Notes: a model not told the origin generated them from the letters alone. A stretch of DNA of 8,331 bases from an uncultured beta proteobacterium (GCA_903870955.1 CAIQEX010000758.1:1-8331); one strand, 5' to 3'. Counted from the first letter of the stretch, positions 1 through 6,698 are shown. Translations and numbers: made by a program.

Positions 1-6
1 ACTTTT

Positions 7-510
7 TCACAACCCTTGGTATCCGTGCTGTATCACTACGGCGCATTCACCGATCACGATGTGAAGCAGACAACGATGGCGCTGACGGGCTATGGTGTTG
101 GCCGCAGGTGCAATCAGGTCAGCCAGGGTTACCCCATCGAGAACGGCAAGGTAACTATGGGTCGCCTGTTGCAACACGCCCTTGAGATGGCACTGGGGGC
201 TCAATGTGCATTGGTTGGTTTTTGGATCAAAGCACTCGACCATGTCGAAGTCGGTCTCCGTCTGTCGCACCAACGCACCGACATTTATTTCAGCCGCTGG
301 CTTGCACAGACGCATGCCACCGCCGCGCCCGCGTGTGGTCTCCAACAAGCCGTGCGCGCCCAACTGGTGAACCACCTTGGTGAGATGGCTGCGCGAGATT
401 CCGTGGCTGTCTGCAATCTCGGTAATCGTGACCGGAAGGTCACGGTTCTCGCAGGCCGCACAGTACATCAGCACACGCAAGGAGAAGTCGGTCCACTGGG
501 TCAGTCGCAT
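7..510 (-). CDS. nsrR: Rrf2-family NO-sensing transcriptional repressor, NsrR-like
   Basis: Cytoplasmic DNA-binding repressor, 167 aa, of the Rrf2 family. NsrR proteins hold an Fe-S cluster that nitric oxide destroys, which releases NO-defence promoters. Seen here: an N-terminal winged helix-turn-helix (about 1-70, opening MRLTQWTDFSLRVLMY, with a GRGGGMRL wing near 61-68) and three clustered cysteines C93, C101 and C107 in the VECFDPKTNQC-TLSPQC segment. Asp8 is present, matching the Asp ligand known in Streptomyces NsrR. The spacing CX7CX5C is a little longer than in E. coli NsrR (CX4CX5C as I recall it). The C-terminus after about residue 140 is Cys/His-containing and poorly family-like (extra C147, C156). 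The ATG at 508-510 is chosen because it gives the canonical MRLTQWTD start, although no clear Shine-Dalgarno precedes it. It diverges from the RIC gene across a spacer holding two NsrR-like palindromes, so autoregulation is likely. IscR and RsrR are less likely given the cysteine pattern and neighbours. Confidence 0.88.
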   Translation of the reverse strand: MRLTQWTDFSLRVLMYCAACENRDLPVTITEIADSHGISRSHLTKVVHQLGAHGLLETTRGRGGGMRLCKPAAEINVGALVRQTETDFDMVECFDPKTNQCTLSPQCHLKGVLQQATHSYLAVLDGVTLADLIAPAANTIARQRHRCLLHIVIGECAVVIQHGYQGL

Positions 511-530
511 GGGATTGCAGTCATCAACAA

Positions 531-553
531 AAGATTCATTTTATATGAATGAT
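531..553. promoter_or_regulatory. NsrR-like operator, nsrR-proximal box
   Basis: This 23-bp imperfect palindrome is centred at 542. The left half AAGATTCATTT matches the known enterobacterial NsrR half-site AAGATGCATTT at 10 of 11 positions. The right half is ATATGAATGAT, and the inner arms ATTCAT (534-539) and ATGAAT (545-550) are perfectly inverted. A minus-strand TATAAA (540-545) lies inside the box and could be the nsrR -10 element, so occupancy would block nsrR transcription. Protein binding is inferred from sequence similarity and from the adjacent nsrR gene. Confidence 0.62.
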
Positions 554-564
554 ATGACATAGAA

Positions 565-587
565 TACATGCATACAAAATGAATCTT
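565..587. promoter_or_regulatory. NsrR-like operator, RIC-proximal box
   Basis: Second 23-bp NsrR-like palindrome, centred at 576, which is 34 bp from the first centre. The right half AAATGAATCTT matches the known consensus half AAATGCATCTT at 10 of 11 positions. The left half TACATGCATAC matches AAGATGCATTT at 7 of 11. A plus-strand promoter can be proposed around it: ATGACA (554-559, five of six to TTGACA) and a weak CAAAAT -10 (575-580) with a short 15-bp spacer. The box would then cover the -10 region of the RIC-ccoG-nnrS transcript. The promoter assignment is weak; the palindrome itself is clear. Confidence 0.6.
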
Positions 588-590
588 TAA

Positions 591-595
591 AAGGA
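591..595 (+). promoter_or_regulatory. Ribosome binding site deciding the RIC start
   Basis: AAGGA lies 8 nt before the ATG at 604, an ideal distance, but only 5 nt before the in-frame TTG at 601. This favours ATG 604 as the start of the hemerythrin-type gene. It is the clearest Shine-Dalgarno sequence in the window. Confidence 0.7.
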
Positions 596-603
596 ATCTA
601 TTG

Positions 604-1116
604 ATGAACACCAGCCTGAACACCAGCCCTGAAACCCTGATCGACCACATCCTGGAGCGCTACCACGCCGTGCACCGTGAACAGTTGCCCGAGCTGATTC
701 GCATGGCGCGCCGCGTCGAGGCAGTTCACCACGACCATCCGCTCGTCCCCAGTGGATTGTCCAACTTGCTTGCGCAGGCTGAGCAGGAAATGCTCTCCCA
801 CATGCTGAAGGAAGAGAGCATCCTGTTTCCCCTGTTCAAGGCCGGCGGACATCCCTTTGCGTCGCAACCCATAGGCGTCATGCGTACTGAACATACCCAG
901 CATGGGGAAATGCTGGAGCAACTGATGCACCTGTGCAACAACGCCAGTCCACCTGCGGGTGCCTGCACTACCTGGCGTGCCCTGTATGCCGGCATTGCAC
1001 AATTTCACGATGACCTGACCCGCCATATCGACCTGGAAAACAACGTTCTGTTCAGCCACTTCGACGCACCCGCGCCAGTCCCGGCAAAGTCGGCATGTTG
1101 TGGTTCATGCGGTTAA
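604..1116 (+). CDS. RIC/YtfE-type di-iron hemerythrin protein, short form without the ScdA N-terminal domain
   Basis: Cytoplasmic di-iron protein, 170 aa, predicted to repair Fe-S clusters damaged by NO or to handle NO and iron itself (RIC, known as YtfE, ScdA or DnrN). Candidate ligands from ATG 604 are H21, H66, E70, H97, H141 and E145. Their spacing (45, 4, 31, 44, 4) equals that of the E. coli YtfE ligands H84, H129, E133, H160, H204 and E208 as I recall them. Family motifs seen are YHAVHREQLPEL, SHMLKEESILFP and HIDLENNVLF. The protein starts just before the hemerythrin-like domain, so the usual N-terminal ScdA_N domain with its Cys-Cys motif is absent. Instead the C-terminus ends in CCGSCG. 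It is the first gene after the NsrR-like boxes, followed 27 bp later by ccoG. The family call is firm; activity without the N-terminal domain is inferred. Confidence 0.88.
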   Translation: MNTSLNTSPETLIDHILERYHAVHREQLPELIRMARRVEAVHHDHPLVPSGLSNLLAQAEQEMLSHMLKEESILFPLFKAGGHPFASQPIGVMRTEHTQHGEMLEQLMHLCNNASPPAGACTTWRALYAGIAQFHDDLTRHIDLENNVLFSHFDAPAPVPAKSACCGSCG

Positions 1117-1143
1117 CTGCCCCAGGTTGAAAGTCGATTGACG

Positions 1144-2601
1144 ATGCCAACTGAGGTTGCAACCAGAAAGGTCATTCCCATCCTGCCTGCGCAAGCAGGT
1201 GGTGCGGGGCCATCCGGGTTCTCGCTGTACGAAAAGACGGAGAAAGTTTATCCACGCTCCGTGCGCGGACGGTTTGCCCGTCTGCGCTGGGTCATGGTGT
1301 GGCTGACGCAGATTGTCTTTTATGGAATGCCCTGGCTGCAATGGAATGGTCGGCAAGCCGTTCTGTTTGATCTGGCCGAACGGCGCTTCTATGTCCTGGG
1401 GCTGGTGCTGCACCCACAGGATTTCATCTATCTGGCGGTGCTGCTGATCATTGCGGCCCTGGCCTTGTTTTTCTTCACGGCGATAGCCGGGCGACTGTGG
1501 TGTGGCTATGCCTGCCCGCAGACGGTGTATACCGAAATCTTCCTATGGGTGGAGCGCCATACCGAAGGCGATCGACAGGCTCGCATGCGCCTGGATAGTG
1601 CCCCATGGGGTGTGCGCAAGCTGGCGCGCAAGGGCGCCAAGCAATTTGTCTGGCTGGCTATCGCACTCATAACCGGACTCACATTCGTCGGTTATTTTTC
1701 CGCCATACGCGGCCTGTTTTTTGAATTGGCGAACTCGACTATTTCTTCCTGGGATTGGTTCTGGGTGATCTTTTATGGTCTGGCGACCTACGCAAACGCG
1801 GGCTATATGCGCGAGCAGATATGCAAGCACATGTGCCCCTACGCGCGCTTTCAGAGTGCACTCATCGACATGGATTCGATGGTGATCGCCTATGACGAGA
1901 AACGCGGTGAGAACCGCGGTTCACGCGCGCGGGGTGCTGATCCCGTAGCACTCGGCCTGGGCGACTGCATGGATTGCACGCTGTGTGTACAGGTTTGCCC
2001 CACCGGGATTGATATCCGCAAAGGTCTGCAAAACGAATGCATAGCCTGCGCGGCATGCATCGATGTCTGCGACCAGGTCATGGACAAAATGGATTATCCG
2101 AAGGGACTGATCCGCTATAGCTCGGGCAACGGGATCGTGCAGCGCTTGAGCGCCGCGCAAATCATCAAGAGAATCAGCCGTCCCCGTGTATGGATCTATT
2201 GCAGCCTGCTGTTGTTGGTGTGCAGTGTCTTCACGTTCAGCCTGATGGAACGCAAGAGCTTTTCTGTGGACGTCATCAAGGACCGTGGTTCCCTGGCGCG
2301 CGAAGTAGGGCGGGGGGAAATCGAGAATGTGTACCGCCTGCAGATCATGAATAGCCTTGAGCAACCACAGCGCTTTACCGTCAGCGTCAGCGGGCTTCCC
2401 GACTTGCGCATCTCCTCGGACGTGCAACTGGCCGTGGCAGCCGTAGGTATTGGCACGCTGCCTGTACGTCTCACACTGCCCCCAGAGGTCGCTGCACACC
2501 ATCGTGGTGAGACGCTACCGGTTGCATTCGAGGTGCAAGCTTCCTCGGGCAATGGGCAGCAAATCAAGCGGGAGAAAACAACCTTCTATGTATTGCCCTA
2601 G
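1144..2601 (+). CDS. ccoG: Cytochrome c oxidase accessory protein CcoG (FixG/RdxA), polyferredoxin-like
   Basis: Inner-membrane Fe-S protein, 485 aa from ATG 1144. CcoG reduces Cu(II) to Cu(I) for assembly of the CuB site of cbb3 oxidases. Segments seen, numbered from ATG 1144: a conserved SLYEKTEKVYPRSV opening, hydrophobic helices near 48-63, 93-116, 168-187, 205-218 and 349-366, membrane-associated cysteine pairs WCGYACP (C120, C124) and CKHMC (C227, C231), then two 4Fe-4S clusters worth of cysteines (C275, C278, C281, C285 and C299, C302, C305, C309). A C-terminal periplasmic Ig-like FixG_C domain follows from about 370. All cysteines expected of the family are present, so it appears functional. 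An in-frame TTG at 1138 is an alternative start; the upstream Shine-Dalgarno is poor for both. It sits between the RIC gene and nnrS with no ccoNOPQ genes nearby, which points to a role in NO stress or copper supply here. No promoter is evident in the 27-bp upstream gap, so it is probably co-transcribed. Confidence 0.93.
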   Translation: MPTEVATRKVIPILPAQAGGAGPSGFSLYEKTEKVYPRSVRGRFARLRWVMVWLTQIVFYGMPWLQWNGRQAVLFDLAERRFYVLGLVLHPQDFIYLAVLLIIAALALFFFTAIAGRLWCGYACPQTVYTEIFLWVERHTEGDRQARMRLDSAPWGVRKLARKGAKQFVWLAIALITGLTFVGYFSAIRGLFFELANSTISSWDWFWVIFYGLATYANAGYMREQICKHMCPYARFQSALIDMDSMVIAYDEKRGENRGSRARGADPVALGLGDCMDCTLCVQVCPTGIDIRKGLQNECIACAACIDVCDQVMDKMDYPKGLIRYSSGNGIVQRLSAAQIIKRISRPRVWIYCSLLLLVCSVFTFSLMERKSFSVDVIKDRGSLAREVGRGEIENVYRLQIMNSLEQPQRFTVSVSGLPDLRISSDVQLAVAAVGIGTLPVRLTLPPEVAAHHRGETLPVAFEVQASSGNGQQIKREKTTFYVLP

Positions 2602-2653
2602 CCAAACCTTAGCCAAACCTTAGCCACACCTTAGCCACACCTTAGCCGCACCG
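2599..2653 (+). repeat. 11-bp tandem repeat array starting at the ccoG stop codon
   Basis: Five consecutive 11-bp units: TAGCCAAACCT (2599-2609), the same (2610-2620), TAGCCACACCT (2621-2631), the same (2632-2642), and a degenerate TAGCCGCACCG (2643-2653). The TAG of unit 1 is the ccoG stop codon. Because 11 is not a multiple of 3, the next TAGs fall in the other two frames, so the array closes all three plus-strand reading frames. It fills most of the ccoG-nnrS gap. No dyad symmetry or T-run indicates a terminator. Origin by slippage is likely; function is unknown. Confidence 0.9.
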
Positions 2654-2688
2654 ATTCAAACCATCCCCCAACCCAGCTGACTGACACC

Positions 2689-3858
2689 ATGGCCACACTG
2701 ATCCACATTCAAAACCCACCCAAGAAAGGGCACGCACGGTTTGCCTTGTGGGATTTGGGTTTTCGTCCCTTCTATCTACTCGCCAGCACCTTTGCTGCGC
2801 TTTCCATATTTGTCTGGGCTCTGCAGTTCAGTGGCTTGTTGCCGTATGCGTATCTGCAGGGACCGATGTGGCATGCCCATGAGATGCTGTTCGGCTTCAC
2901 GCTGGCCGTGCTGACTGGTTTTCTGTTGACCGCTGGGCAGAACTGGTCAGGTCAGCCGACCCCCAAGGGCGCTTATCTGGTGGCTCTGGCAGCCTTGTGG
3001 GTGGCGGGGCGAGTGCTGGTGCTGTCGCCGTGGGCCTGGCTGGCGGCCGGTGTGAATGTGGCGTTTCCGCTGGCTGCCGCTGTGGCCTTGGGGGTTCCGC
3101 TCTACCGCGCGCGGAATCGGCGCAACTACTTCTTTGTCGCCTTGCTGCTCATCATGGCCTTGGCCCAACTGGCTGTACACCTGAATGCATTGGGAGCCAT
3201 TCAGGTGCCCGGTTGGGCTGGGATACCACTGGGCCTGGATGTGATGCTGCTGGTGCTCAGTGTCATGGGCGGCCGGGTGATTCCAATGTTTACCAACAAT
3301 GCCATCCCTGGCGCAAAGGCCTCTCGGCACCCCATGGTGGAAAAACTCGCACTGGGTTTTGTGCTGCTGCTTCTGCTGGCGGACGTAATGCAGGTCGCAG
3401 GCGTGTGGCTCGCGTTAGTGGCTGTTTTGACAATGCTGGCGCATCTGGCCCGCTGGTGGATGTGGCAACCCTGGAAGACGCTCCGCACGCCCCTGGTCTG
3501 GGTGTTGCATGCGGCCTATTTCTGGATCCCGCTGCACCTGGCGTTTCGCGCCCTGGCCGCTATGGGCTGGATCTCCACGTCGGTCGCCACGCATGCCTTG
3601 ACGGCGGGAGCCATTGGCATGATGGTGATCGGCATGATGACGCGCACCGCATTGGGACACACCGGAAGAAAGCTCATCGCGGGGAGGGCAGAGGTCGCGT
3701 GTTACGCACTGGTAGCGGCCGCTGCCGTGGTGCGCGTCTTGGGTCCACTGGCCAGTGTCACGCTGACCACCCCCTCGGTTCTGGTTTCAGCCATGTTGTG
3801 GTCGGCAGGCTTTGCCCTGTACAGCGTCAGATACTGGCGCATTCTGAGCCGGGATTGA
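2689..3858 (+). CDS. nnrS: NnrS family haem- and copper-containing membrane protein
   Basis: Polytopic inner-membrane protein, 389 aa, of the NnrS family, which helps cells cope with NO and nitrosative stress; the Rhodobacter protein is reported to contain haem and copper. Family motifs are intact: LWDLGFRPFYLLA (20-32), WHAHEMLFGF (61-70, with H62 and H64 as likely metal or haem ligands), GFLLTAGQNW (77-86), GGRVIPMFTNNA (194-205), THALTAGAIG (301-310, H302) and GMMTRTALGHTGR (315-327). Most of the rest is hydrophobic, consistent with about 12 membrane helices and the usual family length. The ATG at 2689 is preceded by no clear Shine-Dalgarno sequence. It lies 87 bp after ccoG, across the tandem repeat array, on the same strand, and is probably the last gene of the NO-responsive set, as the next gene is convergent. 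The exact biochemical role of NnrS is not settled. Confidence 0.93.
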   Translation: MATLIHIQNPPKKGHARFALWDLGFRPFYLLASTFAALSIFVWALQFSGLLPYAYLQGPMWHAHEMLFGFTLAVLTGFLLTAGQNWSGQPTPKGAYLVALAALWVAGRVLVLSPWAWLAAGVNVAFPLAAAVALGVPLYRARNRRNYFFVALLLIMALAQLAVHLNALGAIQVPGWAGIPLGLDVMLLVLSVMGGRVIPMFTNNAIPGAKASRHPMVEKLALGFVLLLLLADVMQVAGVWLALVAVLTMLAHLARWWMWQPWKTLRTPLVWVLHAAYFWIPLHLAFRALAAMGWISTSVATHALTAGAIGMMVIGMMTRTALGHTGRKLIAGRAEVACYALVAAAAVVRVLGPLASVTLTTPSVLVSAMLWSAGFALYSVRYWRILSRD

Positions 3859-3909
3859 ACCTGTCTAAAGCCCCTGCATCAGATCAATGGGTCGCGTTCG
3901 CTGAACCAT

Positions 3910-4671
3910 TCAGGACCATTCCACAATGGCCGAAAACATATAGCCCGAGCCATAGACGGTCTTGATCACCTTGGGCTGCTGCGCATCGGTTTCGAGCTTG
4001 CGCCGCAGGCGTGAAATGCGCACATCGATGCTGCGATCCAGCGGCGAGATATCACGCTGACCAAAGAGTTGTTCGCGGGTCAGGATCTGGTTGGGCCGCT
4101 CCAGAAACGCGCGCAGCACCTGGGCTTCTGCTGTGCCCAGAACATGCTCTTCGCCATCGGCCGCGCGCAACTGGTTGGACGCGCAATCCAGTGTCCAGCC
4201 GAGGAAGTGGGCAAACCGATGTTGCTTGACGGCACCTCCGCCGCCGGTGGCAGCGCGACGCCGCAGAATACTGCGCACGCGTGCCACCAACTCACGTGGC
4301 TCAAAGGGTTTGACGACATAGTCATCGGCGCCAAGTTCCAAACCCATCACGCGGTCAATCGTGTGGCTGCGACCGGTCACCACCAACAAGCCGCAACTGC
4401 TCAAACGTCCGATATGGGACATCAGTTCGATGCCATCCATATCCGGCAGCCCGAGGTCGACGATGCACAGATCCGGGCGTTCACTTTGCAGACGACGGAT
4501 GACGGCCGCCGCCGTGCCGAAGACTTCCACATGGAAGTCGAATTCCACCAGGATGCGCTGCAGGATCTGCGCCACGCTGCTGTCGTCTTCCACCACGTAG
4601 ATCAGCGGCTTGTGCGCATTCCGCGCTGAAGATGACGCGGATGATGACGCGGGAGAGGACGGGGCGGCCAT
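3910..4671 (-). CDS. OmpR/PhoB-family response regulator
   Basis: Cytoplasmic two-component transcription factor, 253 aa. The receiver domain (about 22-138) has the acidic pair E28/D29/D30, phospho-acceptor D72 in VDLGLPDMDG, T99 in VVTG and K121 in VVKPF. A Gly-rich linker near 142-147 leads to a winged-helix Trans_reg_C domain (about 150-249) with LTREQLFG, RSIDVRISRLRRKL and IKTVYGSGYMF. All phosphorylation residues are present. The first 20 residues are a Ser/Ala-rich extension encoded partly by a 12-bp duplication. The ATG at 4669-4671 overlaps the kinase stop by one base (TGATG), which supports this start and implies translational coupling with the kinase. The partner is therefore the adjacent hybrid kinase, and the targets may include the upstream actP; both are inferences from position. 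It ends 51 bp from the convergent nnrS stop. Confidence 0.93.
   Translation of the reverse strand: MAAPSSPASSSASSSARNAHKPLIYVVEDDSSVAQILQRILVEFDFHVEVFGTAAAVIRRLQSERPDLCIVDLGLPDMDGIELMSHIGRLSSCGLLVVTGRSHTIDRVMGLELGADDYVVKPFEPRELVARVRSILRRRAATGGGGAVKQHRFAHFLGWTLDCASNQLRAADGEEHVLGTAEAQVLRAFLERPNQILTREQLFGQRDISPLDRSIDVRISRLRRKLETDAQQPKVIKTVYGSGYMFSAIVEWS
4627..4650 (-). repeat. 12-bp in-frame tandem duplication in the response regulator N-terminus
   Basis: On the minus strand the codons GCG TCA TCA TCC (4650-4639) are followed by GCG TCA TCT TCA (4638-4627). They encode the duplicated peptide ASSS-ASSS at residues 8-15 of the response regulator, just after its coupled start codon. The unit length keeps the frame, so copy-number change would only alter the length of a flexible leader. 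Confidence 0.7.
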
Positions 4672-6698
4672 CAGCGGTTTTCCACAGGTTGCAAAGCCGC
4701 CGCCAGTGCGGTTTTGGTAAAGGGTTTTGCCAGCAGAGGCACCGGCAACGGAACGCCATTCTCCGGTGCAAATCCGCTCATCAACACCACTTTGGGAATG
4801 TCGCCACGCGCCAGTGCCTGGCGCGCAACCTCCCGTCCATCGACGCCACCGGGCATCACGATATCCGTCACCAATACGCGTATGTCAGGCACGCGCTGCA
4901 GCATGTCGAGTGCTTCGACGCCGTTCTCGGCCTCGATCACCATGTAACCCAACTCCAGCAGGTGGCGGCGCACCAGTTGCCTCACGCCTGCATCGTCTTC
5001 CACCAGCAGGCACAAGCCCTGGCTGGCGGGAGCCTGATTGGCCGAACTTTCCACTGCCAGCAGCTGGGGCGTCGTCGCCTCCTGTGCGGGCAACAACAGG
5101 CTGAAACAGGTGCCTTGCTGCGGCGCGCTGACGATGTCGATGGCACCGGCCGATTGGCGAACAAAGCCATACACCATCGACAGACCCAGGCCACTTCCCT
5201 GGCCGATGGGTTTGGTCGTAAAGAAGGGTTCAAAAGCGCGCGAGCGGGTGGTCTCATCCATGCCACTGCCAAAATCGCGCACCTGTACGCGCACGTAATT
5301 TCCGGCCGGCAAATGCCAGGGCAATGCCTCCGCCGGGTTCAATGCCTGGGCGTCACAGTCCACCACAATCCGGCCTTTTGAGTTGCTGGCATCGCGCGCA
5401 TTCAGGATCAGGTTGAGCACCGCGTTTTGAAACTGGTTCGGGTTCATGCGCACCATCAGCGTGTTCGCCTGGGTGTGAATCTCCAGCGTCAGCGTGCTGG
5501 GCAGGGTGCGGCGCACCAGCCGCTCGACATGGCGCAGTTGGGCGTTCACATCAACCACCTCAGGCTCAATCGGTTGCTTGCGCGAAAAACCCAGCAAACC
5601 GTTGATCAGTTCGGAACCCCGGCGTGCCGCATCCATGGCGGGTGCGATGTATTCGTCAAACAAGGGCTCGATGCTGGCCTGCTCGGAAAGCGCCGTCAGG
5701 TTGCCCAGGATGACCGTGAGAATGTTGTTGAAGTCGTGCGCCAGTCCGCCGGTCAATTGCCCCACGGCCTCCATCTTCTGCGCTTGTGCCAGCAGTTGGT
5801 GCGAGCGGCGTTCATCACCGATATCGAAGGTGAGCTCAAAGCAACCCACCACACTGCCATCGCTTTGCAACTCGGGGATGAGCGTGGTGCGGGCGACCTT
5901 GGTGCTGCCATCGATGGCATGCACGTCGTATTCAAAAGTTACCGCACTACCCGCCAGCGCCTTGCCGATGTTGGGCTTGATCTGCGCATAGGTCGTGCTG
6001 CCCAAAAATTCTTTGGCACTGATTTGTTCCGGGCGGCTGGTGTCCAACCCGAACCACTCGTGGTAGCCGCGATTGACATAGTGGTATTTGCGATGGATAT
6101 CAAAATAGGCGATCAATGCCGGAATGGAGTCGGTAATCAGGCGCATCCGCGCTTCGCTCTGGTGCAGAGAACGCGCCATGCCTTCCTTCTCGGTCAGCGT
6201 CTGTCGCAGTTCCTGGTTGCTGGCGCTCAAGGCCAGGGTGCGCTCCTGCACACGCGCCTCCAGCATCTGGGCGTGTTCGAGGATCTGGCGTTGCTGGCGT
6301 CGCAACTCGGTGGTGTCGGAATACAGCGTCACGAAACCATGGCCGGGCACCGGCACACCGTAGACGCGCAAGACCGTTCCATTGGGTCGCACGCGCTCAA
6401 AGTCGTGTGGGGTAAATGCACGCGCCATCTCCATGCGTTCGCGAATCAGGGGCTCTACATCGCCCGCGCCGTATTCGCCGCGTTCGGCATTGAAGCGCAT
6501 GAAGCTTTCAAAGGGTGCGCCTACATAGGCCATCTCGGAGGGGAATTCCAGCAGATCCAGAAAGGGCTGGTTCCAGGCCACGATCTGCAAATTTTCATCA
6601 ATCAGGGTGAAACCCTGGTCGATCAGGTCCAGACCCGCACGCAGCGAATCCAGCCGCTGGATCAGGGACGCCGTACTGTTGTCGTTAGCTTGAATCAT
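4671..6698 (-). CDS. Soluble hybrid sensor histidine kinase, PAS-PAS-HisKA-HATPase-REC
   Basis: Hybrid sensor kinase, 675 aa, with no membrane segment visible, so probably cytoplasmic. In order: a PAS_7-type domain (about 21-132, including the FNAERGEYGAGD signature), a coiled-coil linker (133-182), a second PAS domain (about 183-295), HisKA with phospho-accepting H321 in GLAHDFNN, and HATPase_c with N box N433, G1 DFGSG (475-479), F box FEPFFTTK (489-496) and G2 GQGSGLGLSMVYG. A receiver follows (about 561-670) with E567/D568/D569, D612 in VTDIVMPGG, S641 and K658. All catalytic residues look intact. PAS_7 plus this kinase layout is shared with the cytoplasmic half of CrbS-type acetate-switch sensors and with Pseudomonas NahK/ErcS'-like kinases. 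The ligand is unknown. It lies 142 bp after actP and overlaps the response regulator gene by one base. The ATG at 6696-6698 has no evident Shine-Dalgarno. Confidence 0.92.
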   Translation of the reverse strand: MIQANDNSTASLIQRLDSLRAGLDLIDQGFTLIDENLQIVAWNQPFLDLLEFPSEMAYVGAPFESFMRFNAERGEYGAGDVEPLIRERMEMARAFTPHDFERVRPNGTVLRVYGVPVPGHGFVTLYSDTTELRRQQRQILEHAQMLEARVQERTLALSASNQELRQTLTEKEGMARSLHQSEARMRLITDSIPALIAYFDIHRKYHYVNRGYHEWFGLDTSRPEQISAKEFLGSTTYAQIKPNIGKALAGSAVTFEYDVHAIDGSTKVARTTLIPELQSDGSVVGCFELTFDIGDERRSHQLLAQAQKMEAVGQLTGGLAHDFNNILTVILGNLTALSEQASIEPLFDEYIAPAMDAARRGSELINGLLGFSRKQPIEPEVVDVNAQLRHVERLVRRTLPSTLTLEIHTQANTLMVRMNPNQFQNAVLNLILNARDASNSKGRIVVDCDAQALNPAEALPWHLPAGNYVRVQVRDFGSGMDETTRSRAFEPFFTTKPIGQGSGLGLSMVYGFVRQSAGAIDIVSAPQQGTCFSLLLPAQEATTPQLLAVESSANQAPASQGLCLLVEDDAGVRQLVRRHLLELGYMVIEAENGVEALDMLQRVPDIRVLVTDIVMPGGVDGREVARQALARGDIPKVVLMSGFAPENGVPLPVPLLAKPFTKTALAAALQPVENR

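Noticed and set aside
16..552. Plus-strand open frame of about 178 codons opposite nsrR
   Set aside because: It is antisense to nsrR, extends through the operator region and has no recognisable domain or Shine-Dalgarno.
1138..1143. TTG at 1138 as the ccoG start
   Set aside because: It adds only two residues and has no better Shine-Dalgarno than ATG 1144; the ATG is preferred, though not proven.
1..3858. A wholly novel NO-defence system in the left half
   Set aside because: Every gene belongs to a known family (NsrR, RIC, CcoG, NnrS). The novelty is limited to gene order and domain architecture.
3886..3910. Inverted repeat AATGG/CCATT between the convergent nnrS and regulator genes, as a bidirectional terminator
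   Set aside because: Only five perfect pairs before a mismatch, a long loop, and no T-run on either side.
2997..3965. Plus-strand open frame of about 322 codons overlapping nnrS
   Set aside because: It is an out-of-frame shadow of nnrS, whose frame carries all family motifs. The Gly/Ala/Arg/His-rich translation has no recognisable domain.
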